Below, piece after piece: positions 26,849-36,267 of a stretch of 64,000 nt of DNA. A program made the position numbers and the translations under genes. Each line of letters begins with the position of its first letter. Positions within the stretch are counted from its first letter, which is position 1. The notes beneath the pieces are model-generated. The model was not told where the DNA came from. It did no database searches and was given only the letters and a program-made list of their open reading frames with translations. Source of the stretch: Ignavibacteria bacterium (lineage in GTDB: Bacteria; Bacteroidota; Ignavibacteria; OLB7); the NCBI GenBank assembly GCA_020635205.1, contig JACKAE010000004.1, positions 124,001 through 188,000 of the forward strand. The letters run 5' to 3'.

Positions 26849-28042
26849 TTACATCGAAGCAAATGGATCGCTCGACGTAGATGATGGATCATCTTCGGGT
26901 ATCTCTACCCCTTGTGAGTGGATTGCTGCAATTGCCGACTCGGCATCTTCCCGTAATTCAGGATAGTCGAGCCGCTCAATCAAGTGTAGGCGACTCTTTA
27001 AAGGCTCTGGCGTCCCTCCTGTAAGCATCACTACGTAGCAGAATGAGCGAGCCGCTGCAACAGCTTTCGGGTTATTTGGAACCCCTTCAATACGACTCTC
27101 GAAATATTCGGCGATATACTTGTAGGCACGATCACTCCCCATATCTCCAAGGATTTGCAGAAGATCTGAAACAGTCTCATCCCCTTCTGCACGCAAAAGC
27201 TCAGCGTTCAGCTTATCGGCAGCCGGGTCACCATACATCAACAGGTCTTGGCCAGCACCGTAATCCCCTTCTTCTATAAGACTTCGAACAAGCTGGTCGA
27301 TCTCCTCACCATCGGCATTCACACGTTCAATCAGTGCCCCGGCAACAACACCTTGATTGAATTCCTCCCCCTTGAAAATATCTACCAGTTCAAGGAGCGA
27401 TTGGTCAATCGGAATATCGAATATTGTGTCGTGCCAGGTATGTGCGGTCACCTCAACCAGTTCTTCCTCCTCAGCAACTTCATGTTGATCTCCTTCAGCT
27501 TCCGTTGTTGATGACCCATCCTCTTCTGAATCGAGATCAATAGCCCGAGATTCCGCTACATCGGCAACGATCTCATCTACTTCCTCGGCAAGTTCATCCT
27601 CATCGAGAAGATCTTCCTCCCACTCCTCACCCTCATAATCTTCATCACTCTCCTCATCCGTCCCCTCCCTTTCGTACCGGATCATTCCTCGCCGCTCTGC
27701 CCGTTCGCGGCGGAGTGCAACCCAGATAGCATACCCCTTCAGCTCTTCGCCGGTCACCTCTTCATGGCCAACAGCCATTGGGTCACTATCCTCAAAGGCG
27801 GTTGAAGTCAATGCAAAGTGATCGACAGCAATGGCGAGTTTCGATACGTCGGGAAGTTCGTGCGTTCGCGAGCAGTACTCTCCTTGTTGGTCATAGCCTT
27901 CCGGGCCTGCCTCTACGAGCGTATCGTAGATCATCAAGTGAGTTAGGTCGTGAAGTGTCAGCTTCTCAATCAGAATGATCTTTGCAAGGAGATAGTTCTC
28001 TCCATCAAAGGCAAGTGTGACAAGATCACCTTCGTTGTACAT
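26849..28042 (-). CDS. Unknown protein with an acidic central region and a helical repeat-like C-terminus
   Basis: 397 residues; I do not recognise it. Residues 1-120 look like a small mixed alpha/beta domain (MYNEGDLVTLAFDGENYLLAKII, a pattern like a barrel that opens small regulatory domains). Residues 128-198 are extremely acidic (runs of Glu and Asp, little order). Residues 200-375 are regular amphipathic helices with a HEAT-like feel (LLELVDIFKGEEF, LVRSLIEEGDYGAGQDLLMYGD, VSDLLQILGDMGSDRAYKYIAEYFESRI). There is no signal peptide or membrane segment. It lies between uvrC (49 bp) and the rmlA-like gene (14 bp) on the same strand, which does not reveal its job. Confidence 0.75.
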   Translation of the reverse strand: MYNEGDLVTLAFDGENYLLAKIILIEKLTLHDLTHLMIYDTLVEAGPEGYDQQGEYCSRTHELPDVSKLAIAVDHFALTSTAFEDSDPMAVGHEEVTGEELKGYAIWVALRRERAERRGMIRYEREGTDEESDEDYEGEEWEEDLLDEDELAEEVDEIVADVAESRAIDLDSEEDGSSTTEAEGDQHEVAEEEELVEVTAHTWHDTIFDIPIDQSLLELVDIFKGEEFNQGVVAGALIERVNADGEEIDQLVRSLIEEGDYGAGQDLLMYGDPAADKLNAELLRAEGDETVSDLLQILGDMGSDRAYKYIAEYFESRIEGVPNNPKAVAAARSFCYVVMLTGGTPEPLKSRLHLIERLDYPELREDAESAIAAIHSQGVEIPEDDPSSTSSDPFASM

Positions 28043-28091
28043 GTATTATCCTTTAGGGTCTATGGTCCTGTTTCTGCTTTGGTTCTATTTC

Positions 28092-30020
28092 TCAAGTTCC
28101 CCGAGGCAAAATTTCCTCTACAGGTGATTCTTCTCCCACGCTCTCACCCTCATCTTCAGATTGAGTCGCGTGAAAATACTCAAAGACCCGCAAACCGATC
28201 TTCTCGCCGAGATGTTCCTGCAGTTCTTGCAACGTCGCCCCCTTCGTATCGCGAACCGATCCAAATCGTTCGAGAATTTTCTTTGCGAGCTTCCCACCAA
28301 TGCCCGGTATCTCGGTCAACTCAGTCTGCAACGATCGTTTGTCGCGGAGCGACCGGTGGAAGGTGATGGCAAAGCGATGAGCCTCGTCGCGCAACTGCTG
28401 CAGTAGGCGAAGACTGCTTGATGATTTTGGTAGGAGGAGAGTGTCGGACTGATTGGGGAAGACGATTTCTTCGAGACGTTTTGCCAAGCCGATTAGAGGA
28501 AGATGCTCCAAGCCAAGTTCCAGCAAAGCCTCAGATGCCGCCGAAACTTGCCCTTTCCCGCCATCAATCACGATCAAATCAGGAAGTGGAAGCCCCTCGT
28601 TTATCACACGTTTATAGCGTCGGGTAACAACTTCGCGCATCGTGGCAAAGTCATCGGGGCCTTCTACACTCTTCACTTTGTACTTCCGGTACTCACTTCT
28701 TCGAGGCTTTCCATCAACAAAGCTGACCATTGAGGAGACCGGATCGGTTCCGTGAAAATTCGAATTGTCGAAACATTCTATCCTTCTGGGTGGATTCTTC
28801 AGGCGTAAATCACGCTGAAGACTCTGCACACCCCGCGGAGTCATGTCGGCTCGCTTCATTCGCTGAAGTTTCAGCTCGCCTAACAATAGCGAGGCATTCG
28901 ATCGAGCCATCTCCACCAACTTCTGTTTATCGCCAATCTTTGGCACAACGATTCGAGTTTTTCCCTCCTCCCGGCGTTCGCTCAAGAATTGTTGGAGAAG
29001 ATCAAACTCTTCACCCGGATCAACTTGCACGTAGACCTCTTCCGGGGCTTGAGTATCTTTAGCGTAGTGCCCTTTCACGATACTCTCCAACACTTCTTCA
29101 TCACTGCGGTGGAGAACCCCTGAAACGTAGTGCTGCCGTTTGCCAACCAAACGTCCTTCGCGAACTTTTAAAATCACTGCGGCTGCGTCATCATCTTCAC
29201 GCTGGAAGCCAATAATATCGCGGTCGGTAAGGTCTTCGCTCACAACCTTCTGCTTGGAGTTGTACTCCCGAATTTTATCGAGACGGTCTCTTGTCTTTGC
29301 CGCCTTCTCGAACATCATCTTATCGGCATATATCTCCATCTCGCGCTGAAGCTCTACTTCAAGCCCACGAGTTTTCCCTTTCAGTACTTGGGCTACTTGC
29401 TCAATCATCTCACGATACTCTTCACCTGAAACGAATCCTTCACACGGTCCCTCGCACTTGCCGATATGGTAATCTAAACAGACTTTGAACTTGTTCGCAG
29501 CAATTGTCTCGCTGTTTAGGTTGAGGTCGCACGATCGAATTGGGAATATCGAACGCAGAGTCTTCATAAGGTATCGGACGTACTTGCCATCGGTATAGGG
29601 ACCGAAGTATCGGCTTCCGTCGCGGATAATTTTTCGAGTTGGAAAAACTTTGGGGAATGGTTCGTTGGTAATCCGAATCCGGGGATAGGTCTTATCGTCC
29701 CGGAGCATGATGTTATAGCGTGGACGGAGCTTTTTGATGAGAGTATCTTCAAGAATCAAGGCTTCGACTGCGGAGTCAGTAACGATGATTTCAAGATCGG
29801 TGATTTTGGAAACCAGCGCAGTTGTCTTCGCATCGCGCGGGCGTTTCTCCTGAAAATAGGAACGAACGCGGCTTCGAAGATTTTTCGCTTTGCCGACGTA
29901 GATGACAACTCCATCCTTATTGCGGAACTGGTAGACGCCAGAATTTGTTGGCAGTCTCTCCAACTTTTCAGCAAGAGAAAGGCTCTGATCTTCTTCCCGA
30001 CGTTCTGGCGACTCACTCAT
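28092..30020 (-). CDS. uvrC: Excinuclease ABC subunit C (UvrC)
   Basis: 642 residues, typical. It makes the two incisions around damaged DNA in the UvrABC repair system. Visible in order: GIY-YIG nuclease (GVYQFRN 28-34 and VIYVGKAKNL 39-48), the cysteine-containing CDLNL...CLDYHIGKCEGPC segment, a UVR motif that binds UvrB (about 210-245), the RNase H-like endonuclease region (RIECFDNSNFHGTDPVSSMV and VIDGGKGQVSAA), and tandem helix-hairpin-helix motifs at the C-terminus (LTEIPGIGGKLAKKILERFG). All parts look complete. Confidence 0.97.
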   Translation of the reverse strand: MSESPERREEDQSLSLAEKLERLPTNSGVYQFRNKDGVVIYVGKAKNLRSRVRSYFQEKRPRDAKTTALVSKITDLEIIVTDSAVEALILEDTLIKKLRPRYNIMLRDDKTYPRIRITNEPFPKVFPTRKIIRDGSRYFGPYTDGKYVRYLMKTLRSIFPIRSCDLNLNSETIAANKFKVCLDYHIGKCEGPCEGFVSGEEYREMIEQVAQVLKGKTRGLEVELQREMEIYADKMMFEKAAKTRDRLDKIREYNSKQKVVSEDLTDRDIIGFQREDDDAAAVILKVREGRLVGKRQHYVSGVLHRSDEEVLESIVKGHYAKDTQAPEEVYVQVDPGEEFDLLQQFLSERREEGKTRIVVPKIGDKQKLVEMARSNASLLLGELKLQRMKRADMTPRGVQSLQRDLRLKNPPRRIECFDNSNFHGTDPVSSMVSFVDGKPRRSEYRKYKVKSVEGPDDFATMREVVTRRYKRVINEGLPLPDLIVIDGGKGQVSAASEALLELGLEHLPLIGLAKRLEEIVFPNQSDTLLLPKSSSSLRLLQQLRDEAHRFAITFHRSLRDKRSLQTELTEIPGIGGKLAKKILERFGSVRDTKGATLQELQEHLGEKIGLRVFEYFHATQSEDEGESVGEESPVEEILPRGT

Positions 30021-30104
30021 CAGTTCGTGCAGCTAAATTCCTGTTGTGACGCTGGAAAACATACGAAAAAGAGGGAGTTTACGGACATCATGACTTGGAT
30101 AGAG

Positions 30105-30143
30105 TGAAGGGGAGATACCGATAACACTGGTATCTCCCCTTCA
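30105..30143. terminator. Hairpin terminator candidate between the DUF4397 gene and uvrC
   Basis: TGAAGGGGAGATACC (30105-30119) pairs perfectly with GGTATCTCCCCTTCA (30129-30143), a 15-bp stem with a nine-base loop. There is no strong T-run on the minus strand, so it is either a weak terminator for the gene ending at 30213 or an mRNA-stabilising hairpin. Confidence 0.6.
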
Positions 30144-30212
30144 ATTTGTCCTATCGATGGGCTACTATCAAATGAACATTCAGCACTACCCAGCCCACCC
30201 TACGAACCGAAC

Positions 30213-31883
30213 TTATTTTGCTATGTAGACTCTCTCGGTAGCAACTACTTCTCCCCCACTCGATAGCGTGACAAGGTAAAGTCCGCTCGTCACGTTCTGA
30301 ACGTCAACTACGTGGCTATGCTCGCCACTACTGCGGAATCCCAAGTTATCCGATCCAACCAGCTTTCCGAGTGCGTCATACATCCGATAGGAAATATCGC
30401 TTGCCGATTGGAGTCCAAACTGGAGGCGGATTGTTTCGGAAGTGCTACTCTCAACGATACGAAACTGATTGACAATGCGTTGATCCCACTCGACACCTGA
30501 AGTCTCTTCAAACTTGAGCATCGGAGCCTGTTCGGACTCATCACTATCAACGAGTAGGTTTACCGAGAGGTTCCCGTCGCCAATGCTTCCGAGAATAATC
30601 AACGTACTAAAGGCATCAGCCGGAATGTTCCCTGTTGCAGTTAAGAATGGTGCTTGTGCGCCGGGACGAGTAAGAGTAACTGTTGCCGAGCCTGCGGCAG
30701 CATTTGCGTACGACGTAAAGTTTCTGAACCCACTGGAACTAACATCTCTCGGTGCTCCACTTGCGAACTGAATGCGAACATCAATCAGTGCAGTATCGAG
30801 TGCGGCATTCAGAAGCCGAACGGATGCTTGTCCCGGAGGAGGCAAGGCACTTGGGTCGGCTGTTAAGGAGAGAAGATCGAGTGTTCCAGATCCCTGATCA
30901 CCGATTACGTACGTAGCTCGATACGCATTGGCGATCACTTCTACATCTTTGTCAATCAATGGCTCACTTCCGGTCTCCCCTTGATGCCAGACTTTAACGT
31001 TATGGTTTCCACCATCCAAGTCATCCGCAACGTCCGTTGCATCCCGGAAAAGCAGAACTCCTTTATCTGAAGCGTTATCGACCCCCACCTCAAGATTTCC
31101 TGAAGTTGGTGAGAGGTGAATCATCCGCCAAGCCCCCTTGTTTCCTGTTCGCTCGGTTCTGAGCGTATCCATTGGCGTTTTGGCAAGGTCGCTGTTGTCG
31201 GAAAGGACATACATCTTAAACGAATTCGCCTCAGGTGTACCAACCCCAACCAGCGTAAGCAAAGCTCCCTGAGTTACGCTTCCTGTTCCGACGTAAAAGA
31301 CCTCCCCTCCCGCTTTAGAGACTTCGACGCGAATGTTTCCTGAGGGAACTGAGAAGTAGTCACTTGCCGATCTGAATGGAACGTTGTCGAATATCGTTTC
31401 ATTGGAAGCAATGTCGGTTACTTTTACCTTAACGTTCCCAGCAGGAAGTGATGCGTGAAACAGGCGAACTAATGTTCGCCCAGAAGCAGGAACGCGCTTC
31501 AGCGAGCGAGTGAGAACAATGGGTGCAATATCCAACGCTTGCACTTGTCCGGTAGCAAAAATAGTGTAGGCTGAGTCGAGGTTTGCAAATGCCTGCTGGG
31601 AGAAGAGTGCGGTCTCTTTAGGCGCATTAGCAGCCGTAATCGCAGCGTCGTGTTGTCCTGGCTGCAACTGAAAATTCTTAGAAGCATCCCCATATCTCAC
31701 CCCTTGAAAAATTGCGGGTGTAATCTCATCAAGATAGAGGTCGAAGGCAGGTGCATCGGGCACAACGTGAACAACCCGAATTTTCGGTAGTGAGTCGGTC
31801 TGCGCAAAGAGTGTAGGAGCACTCACACCTATCAAGACAAGAGAAAAGAGTGTTGAAAGCAAAACGTGACTTCTCAATCGCAT
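30213..31883 (-). CDS. Secreted DUF4397 protein with T9SS C-terminal sorting domain
   Basis: 556 residues from ATG 31883, preceded by GGGG eight bases before; the open frame continues to 32087 but the signal peptide begins here (MRLRSHVLLSTLFSLVLIGV, cleavage after LFAQ). The mature part has repeated DUF4397 units, each opening like VRVVHVVPDAPAFDLYLD or VRLFHASLPAGNVKVKVTD or VRLLNAALDTALIDVRI. The last 75 residues are a type A T9SS sorting domain (YRMYDALGKLV, a glycine turn, GLYLVTLSSGGEVVATERVYIAK), so it should be exported through the outer membrane and anchored or released. DUF4397 proteins have no known activity. Confidence 0.9.
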   Translation of the reverse strand: MRLRSHVLLSTLFSLVLIGVSAPTLFAQTDSLPKIRVVHVVPDAPAFDLYLDEITPAIFQGVRYGDASKNFQLQPGQHDAAITAANAPKETALFSQQAFANLDSAYTIFATGQVQALDIAPIVLTRSLKRVPASGRTLVRLFHASLPAGNVKVKVTDIASNETIFDNVPFRSASDYFSVPSGNIRVEVSKAGGEVFYVGTGSVTQGALLTLVGVGTPEANSFKMYVLSDNSDLAKTPMDTLRTERTGNKGAWRMIHLSPTSGNLEVGVDNASDKGVLLFRDATDVADDLDGGNHNVKVWHQGETGSEPLIDKDVEVIANAYRATYVIGDQGSGTLDLLSLTADPSALPPPGQASVRLLNAALDTALIDVRIQFASGAPRDVSSSGFRNFTSYANAAAGSATVTLTRPGAQAPFLTATGNIPADAFSTLIILGSIGDGNLSVNLLVDSDESEQAPMLKFEETSGVEWDQRIVNQFRIVESSTSETIRLQFGLQSASDISYRMYDALGKLVGSDNLGFRSSGEHSHVVDVQNVTSGLYLVTLSSGGEVVATERVYIAK

Positions 31884-31934
31884 ATCGTATACCCCAATTA
31901 AATGTGGATGAGACGGCTTGCTGAATTTACCAAC

Positions 31935-31967
31935 GAAAGATAATGATTCACCCCTCACCGTTACCAA
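31935..31967 (-). promoter_or_regulatory. Weak candidate promoter of the DUF4397 gene
   Basis: On the minus strand TTGG (31964-31967), 21 nt, TATCTTTC (31935-31942), one base away from TAnnTTTG, 51 bp before the start codon. It overlaps no other gene. Confidence 0.3.
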
Positions 31968-31984
31968 TACTCCACTCGATGGCA

Positions 31985-32019
31985 TAAAAAACGTCCCGAC
32001 CGAAGAACAGTCGGAACGT
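31985..32019 (-). terminator. Rho-independent terminator of fumC
   Basis: On the minus strand ACGTTCCGAC pairs with GTCGGGACGT (plus-strand arms 31991-32000 and 32010-32019, one mismatch), followed by six T residues (31986-31991 as A on the plus strand). It is 78 bp after the fumC stop. Confidence 0.75.
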
Positions 32020-32096
32020 AGTACAAGTTTCAGCAGAGTTGAACTTAGCCGATCACTGAAATCAGACTTTACTAAAGTCCACCTCATCTACGGCTG

Positions 32097-33476
32097 TTAA
32101 ATCATCTCATCAGGGCGAACAAGTCTGTCGAACTCCTCTTCGTTCAGAAGCTGAAGTTCAAGTGCCGCTACCCGTAACGTTGTTCCCTCCGCATGTGCCT
32201 TCTTGGCAATTTTTGCAGCGTTGTCGTACCCGATGTGTGGGTTTAGTGCGGTCACTAACATCAGCGAATTCTCAAGGTGCTTCTTGATTCCAGCTCTATC
32301 TGGCTCAATTCCTACTGCACAGTTCTTATTGAAGCTATCGCAGGCGTCGCCGAGGAGTCTGATTGAATTCAACAGGTTGAAAATCATCATCGGCTTAAAG
32401 ACATTCAGTTCAAAGTTGCCAGACATTCCTCCGACTGCTATGGCTGCATCGTTTCCAATAACCTGAGCGCAAACCATGGTCATCGCCTCTGACTGTGTCG
32501 GATTCACCTTTCCCGGCATGATTGAACTCCCCGGCTCGTTCGCTGGAATAGTGATCTCACCAATTCCACTTCGTGGGCCAGAAGCAAGCCACCGTATGTC
32601 GTTCGCAATTTTCATCAGCGAGCACGCCACTGTTTTCAGTGCGCCGGAAGCAAAAACGATTGCATCGTGGGCGGCAAGTGATTCGAACTTATTTGGGGCA
32701 GAACGGAAAGGGAGACCACTGATCTCGGCAATCTTCGCAGCTCCTCTCTCTGCGAACTCAGGATGTGTGTTCAACCCAGTACCAACGGCAGTTCCACCCA
32801 GGGCAAGCTCGTAGAGTCCATCCAATGCCATTGTAATCCGACCGATACCGTTATCGAGTTGCTGCACCCAGCCAGAGATTTCTTGGCCGAGCGTTAGGGG
32901 GGTTGCATCCATTAAATGTGTGCGCCCGATCTTCACCACATCAAAAAACGAACTGCTCTTCAGGCGAAGTGTGTCGCGGAGAGTTTCAAGTCGAGGAAGT
33001 AAGTGCCGGACAATTTGCTCGGCAGCAGCAATGTGCATGGCGGTCGGGAAGGTATCGTTCGATGACTGGCCGCGATTGACATCGTCGTTTGGGTGAATTG
33101 GCTCTTTTGAACCAAGCTCACCTCCGGCAATTTCAATTGCTCGGTTGGCAATCACCTCGTTGCTGTTCATGTTCGTCTGCGTTCCACTCCCGGTCTGCCA
33201 GACTACAAGTGGGAAGTGATCATCCAGCTTACCGGCAATCACTTCGTCGGCAGCTTGCACAATAAGGTTGGCCTTCTCTCCCTCCAACTTCCCTAAGTCA
33301 GCATTCGTCAGTGCCGCAGCTTTCTTCAAGATGCCGAGAGCACGAATAAGTTCTCTCGGGAAACGATCTCCACCAATGTTGAAATTCTGAAGGGAGCGAG
33401 CCGTCTGTGCCCCGAAATATTTGTCGGCAGGGACTTTCATCTCCCCCATTGTGTCACGTTCGATCCGGTATTCCAT
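32097..33476 (-). CDS. fumC: Class II fumarate hydratase
   Basis: 459 residues from ATG 33476, which has AGAAGAGGA just upstream; the open frame to 33641 adds unrelated residues. It interconverts fumarate and malate in the TCA cycle. Motifs: MEYRIERDTMGEMKVPADKYFGAQTARSL at the start, TGSGTQTNMNSNEVIANRA, PNDDVNRGQSSNDTFPTAMH with the active-site His region, GRTHLMDATPLTLGQEISG, GGTAVGTGLN and the superfamily signature GSSIMPGKVNPTQSEA. Class II enzymes contain no iron-sulfur cluster. Confidence 0.97.
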   Translation of the reverse strand: MEYRIERDTMGEMKVPADKYFGAQTARSLQNFNIGGDRFPRELIRALGILKKAAALTNADLGKLEGEKANLIVQAADEVIAGKLDDHFPLVVWQTGSGTQTNMNSNEVIANRAIEIAGGELGSKEPIHPNDDVNRGQSSNDTFPTAMHIAAAEQIVRHLLPRLETLRDTLRLKSSSFFDVVKIGRTHLMDATPLTLGQEISGWVQQLDNGIGRITMALDGLYELALGGTAVGTGLNTHPEFAERGAAKIAEISGLPFRSAPNKFESLAAHDAIVFASGALKTVACSLMKIANDIRWLASGPRSGIGEITIPANEPGSSIMPGKVNPTQSEAMTMVCAQVIGNDAAIAVGGMSGNFELNVFKPMMIFNLLNSIRLLGDACDSFNKNCAVGIEPDRAGIKKHLENSLMLVTALNPHIGYDNAAKIAKKAHAEGTTLRVAALELQLLNEEEFDRLVRPDEMI

Positions 33477-33560
33477 GTCCTCTTCTCGCTGGTTTTGTTG
33501 TGAATAAAGTGCTGATAAATTCCGCAGAGTTGGTTGATTATGCGTCAACAGTATGTAAGC

Positions 33561-33598
33561 GGGGTGAGTGTAGGAGTTTATGAGTGCGTGAGTGGGGT
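33561..33598. repeat. GAGTG-rich minisatellite, copy 2
   Basis: Imperfect repeats of GGTGAGTG, TAGGAGT, TTATGAGTG, CGTGAGTG in the 248-bp gap upstream of fumC, similar to the array at 13334-13379. Confidence 0.5.
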
Positions 33599-33724
33599 TC
33601 AATTCTATGTTAGGGAGACAACTCCTTTTTTCGAAGTTCATTTTTTGATTTTTCTGTTATTCTGAAAAGCATTACAGCAATTGTGTTGTTTATACTATCT
33701 CAATTCAACCTTCTATAAGTTTTT

Positions 33725-34156
33725 ATGAGCAATCAATCCCGACTCTCCATTTTTCTCACCCGTTCTTGGTCCCGAGATTGGGCAATCCTTCTACTTCGTC
33801 TTTGGCTTGGAAGCATGATGGTCTATCATGGCTGGGGAAAAGTATTTGGAAACATCGACAAGTTCGCCGAAGGTGTGGCAAAGATGGGATTCCCCTTACC
33901 AGAGTTTTTTGCTTGGAGTGCAGCACTTAGCGAGTTCGGCGGTGGACTTTTGCTCATCTTCGGACTCTTCACGAGACCAGCGGCAATGTTTGTCGGTTTC
34001 ACAATGATTGTTGCTGGCTTCGTTCGCCACTTGGACGATCCTTTCGGAAAGAAAGAGTTGTCGTTAACATACCTTGTGTTGGCTCTCGTAATTTTGATTG
34101 CTGGACCAGGTAAAGCAGCGCTTGATCGCATTCTCTTTAACCGCTCTGCTACTTGA
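33725..34156 (+). CDS. DoxX family membrane protein
   Basis: 143 residues with four membrane segments. DoxX marks: LLLRLWLGSMMVYHGWGKVFG (about 22-42), KMGFPLPEFFAWSAALSEFGGGLLLIFGLFTRPAA (about 55-90) and a final helix followed by a short tail. The family takes its name from a subunit of an archaeal thiosulfate:quinone oxidoreductase, but most bacterial members are of unknown function. It stands alone before the glycosyltransferase. Confidence 0.88.
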   Translation: MSNQSRLSIFLTRSWSRDWAILLLRLWLGSMMVYHGWGKVFGNIDKFAEGVAKMGFPLPEFFAWSAALSEFGGGLLLIFGLFTRPAAMFVGFTMIVAGFVRHLDDPFGKKELSLTYLVLALVILIAGPGKAALDRILFNRSAT

Positions 34157-34173
34157 TTTATTCAAACAAATCG

Positions 34174-34202
34174 TTGAATTCTTCCCGTTCGCCGTATCTT
34201 CG
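34174..34202 (+). promoter_or_regulatory. Candidate promoter placing transcription start at the glycosyltransferase start codon
   Basis: TTG (34174-34176), 18 nt, TATCTTCG (34195-34202), one base from TAnnTTTG, then six bases (CCTCAA) and ATG at 34209. There is no Shine-Dalgarno sequence. This is the third case in the window of this spacing. Confidence 0.35.
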
Positions 34203-34208
34203 CCTCAA

Positions 34209-35537
34209 ATGCGAAAAGTTCTGATTGTAGCATACTACTTTCCCCCGTCAGGGGGACCTGGCGTTCAACGGGTGCTGAAATTCGTGCAATATCTTCGCCA
34301 GTTTAACTGGGAACCAGTAGTGCTCACGGTGAGAGATGGGACATTCCCTGCACGAGACGAATCGTTGCTTGAAGATATTCCCGAGGATGTACGAGTCTGC
34401 CGCACGGACATCTTTGAACCATACGATCTCTACAGAAAGCTAACTGGAAAGAAGAAGAGCGATGGGATTGACGTGAACACACTTCGGGAAAAGGGTGCTA
34501 AAATTCCGTTAAGCGAACGACTGTCGGAGTTTATTCGGGCAACCTTCTTTATTCCAGACGCTCGAATGGGTTGGCGTCGCTATGCTTTGCGCGAAGGATT
34601 GCGAGTGATCGCCGAAGAAGGAATCGACGCTATCTACAGTTCCTCCCCCCCCTATACGTGCTCGATGATTGCACGAGACCTTAAACGAAAAACTGGTCTT
34701 CCCTGGATCGCAGGTTTTCGCGACCCGTGGACAGGGTTTCTGACAACTCCCGACCGCTGGGCAATACCGGCTGCCATCGACAAAAAAATGGAGCGCTCCG
34801 TCTTCGATGAGGCAGACTTGATCGACGTTGCTTGGAAAGGTATTGCCGAAGATGCCCTCAGCAAGTATCCCCACCTCGACCAGAATAAATTTCATCATCT
34901 ACCAAACGGGTTCGATGGGAACGACTTCCCCGACATTTCAACCTCTGACCGTAGCGACAAACGCTTTACGGTAACCTATACTGGATCGATGTACGGACTT
35001 CGAACTCCTCGCGAATTCCTGCAAGCAGTAGAACTGTTGATTAAACGTGGTGATGTTAATCCGGAAATGATACGGCTTCGATTCATCGGTAGATTTGGCG
35101 ATGAAGTCCACGCAATGTTCCACGCCTTCAGTTCGCAAGATGTGATTGAAGTAGAGGGATACATGGCTCACTCCGAAAGTATCAAACAACTCTTTTACTC
35201 GGACGCACTCTTGCTTGTGGTGGATACCACCGCCGACAGTGCAGAGATTGTGCCGGGGAAAGTCTACGAGTATATTGGGACGTTAAGGCCAGTGATTGCA
35301 ATTGCTCCTGAGAGGGGGGCAATCGCAGACTTGATTGCGGAGACGAAGGCAGGTTTTGTGGCTCATCAATTGAACGTTAGTGGAATTGCCGAGGCTTTTC
35401 TACAACTCTATCACGATCACGTGAACCGAACGAAGACCATCACACCCGATAGTGAGAAGATCAATCGCTACGAACGAAAGAACGTAACCGGTGAGCTTGC
35501 GCAATTGCTCGACAACGTTTTGTCCCAGAGAGCTTGA
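34209..35537 (+). CDS. Glycosyltransferase family 4-like protein
   Basis: 442 residues from ATG 34209; the open frame from 34098 overlaps the DoxX gene and is not conserved. Typical GT-B start KVLIVAYYFPPSGGPGVQRVLKFVQYL (3-29), a Rossmann region with YSSSPPYTCSMIAR and FRDPWTGFL, then a second domain with HHLPNGFDGNDFP, FTVTYTGSMYGLRTP and LLLVVDTTADSAEIVPGKVYEYIGTLRPVIAI, where the glutamate and YEYI segment normally contact the sugar nucleotide. It probably adds a sugar to an envelope glycan; donor and acceptor unknown. Confidence 0.88.
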   Translation: MRKVLIVAYYFPPSGGPGVQRVLKFVQYLRQFNWEPVVLTVRDGTFPARDESLLEDIPEDVRVCRTDIFEPYDLYRKLTGKKKSDGIDVNTLREKGAKIPLSERLSEFIRATFFIPDARMGWRRYALREGLRVIAEEGIDAIYSSSPPYTCSMIARDLKRKTGLPWIAGFRDPWTGFLTTPDRWAIPAAIDKKMERSVFDEADLIDVAWKGIAEDALSKYPHLDQNKFHHLPNGFDGNDFPDISTSDRSDKRFTVTYTGSMYGLRTPREFLQAVELLIKRGDVNPEMIRLRFIGRFGDEVHAMFHAFSSQDVIEVEGYMAHSESIKQLFYSDALLLVVDTTADSAEIVPGKVYEYIGTLRPVIAIAPERGAIADLIAETKAGFVAHQLNVSGIAEAFLQLYHDHVNRTKTITPDSEKINRYERKNVTGELAQLLDNVLSQRA

Positions 35538-35600
35538 ATTTAGAGTTAGGTAGATTCCATAGAAGAAGCGCATTTCATTCAGAACTTCATTCAGACGACT

Positions 35601-36176
35601 ATGCTCGAACGATTCCAACTTAGCAGCTATACCATCAGGCGTAAAGTTCTCAAACTTATCGGTGGAGCCTTTCACATCTTTGGCCCCGACGGTGAGCTAA
35701 TCTTCTACTCAAAACAGAAGGCGTTCAAAATTCGCGAAGACATTCGGCTCTATTCGGATGAGAGCATGACAGAAGAAATCCTCTGGATTCAAGCCCGAAA
35801 CATCATCGACTTCGCAGCAGCATACGATGTGTTCGACTCAGTAAACAATGAGAAAGTTGGTGCATTGCGGCGAAAGGGTTGGGGTTCAATGTTCCGCGAC
35901 CATTGGATTATCATGGATGCCGACGACAACGAAGTAGGGCAAATTCTCGAGGATAGCGGAATGATGGCCTTCCTTCGCCGGTTTCTATCAAACTTGATTC
36001 CTCAAGAGTTTTATGCTGAGGTTGCTGGGGGTGAGATTTGCCACTACAAACAGCACTTCAACCCCTTTGTCTACAAGCTGGATGTCAGCTTCACTACCGA
36101 CGCCAACGCATTTGATCGCATCATTGGTCTCGCCGGTGGAATTCTTTTGGCTGCAATTGAAGGTCGCCAGAATTAG
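35601..36176 (+). CDS. LURP-one/phospholipid-scramblase-related (tubby-like) protein
   Basis: 191 residues, no signal peptide. The beta-strand pattern matches the tubby C-terminal-like superfamily: HIFGPDGELIFYSKQKAFKIREDIRLYSDES, then DVFDSVNNEKVGALRRKGWGSMFRDHWIIMDADDNEVGQILED, and a last helix near GLAGGILLAA, which is the hydrophobic helix buried in the barrel of such proteins. Bacterial members lack a known role; scramblase activity should not be assumed. It lies between the glycosyltransferase and the YfhO gene, separated by 63 and 131 bp. Confidence 0.75.
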   Translation: MLERFQLSSYTIRRKVLKLIGGAFHIFGPDGELIFYSKQKAFKIREDIRLYSDESMTEEILWIQARNIIDFAAAYDVFDSVNNEKVGALRRKGWGSMFRDHWIIMDADDNEVGQILEDSGMMAFLRRFLSNLIPQEFYAEVAGGEICHYKQHFNPFVYKLDVSFTTDANAFDRIIGLAGGILLAAIEGRQN

Positions 36177-36223
36177 TGCTAAGTAGAATAAGTGGAAATG
36201 GTAGAGGTAATTGCAGGGGATAC

Positions 36224-36231
36224 TATCTTTG
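36224..36231 (+). promoter_or_regulatory. Candidate -7 promoter element of the first YfhO gene
   Basis: TATCTTTG, a full match to TAnnTTTG, 76 bp before the start codon. No convincing TTTG lies at the -33 distance, so the call is tentative. Confidence 0.3.
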
Positions 36232-36267
36232 CAACGTATCCGCAACGTTCGCGGGTTGATGATCCGC

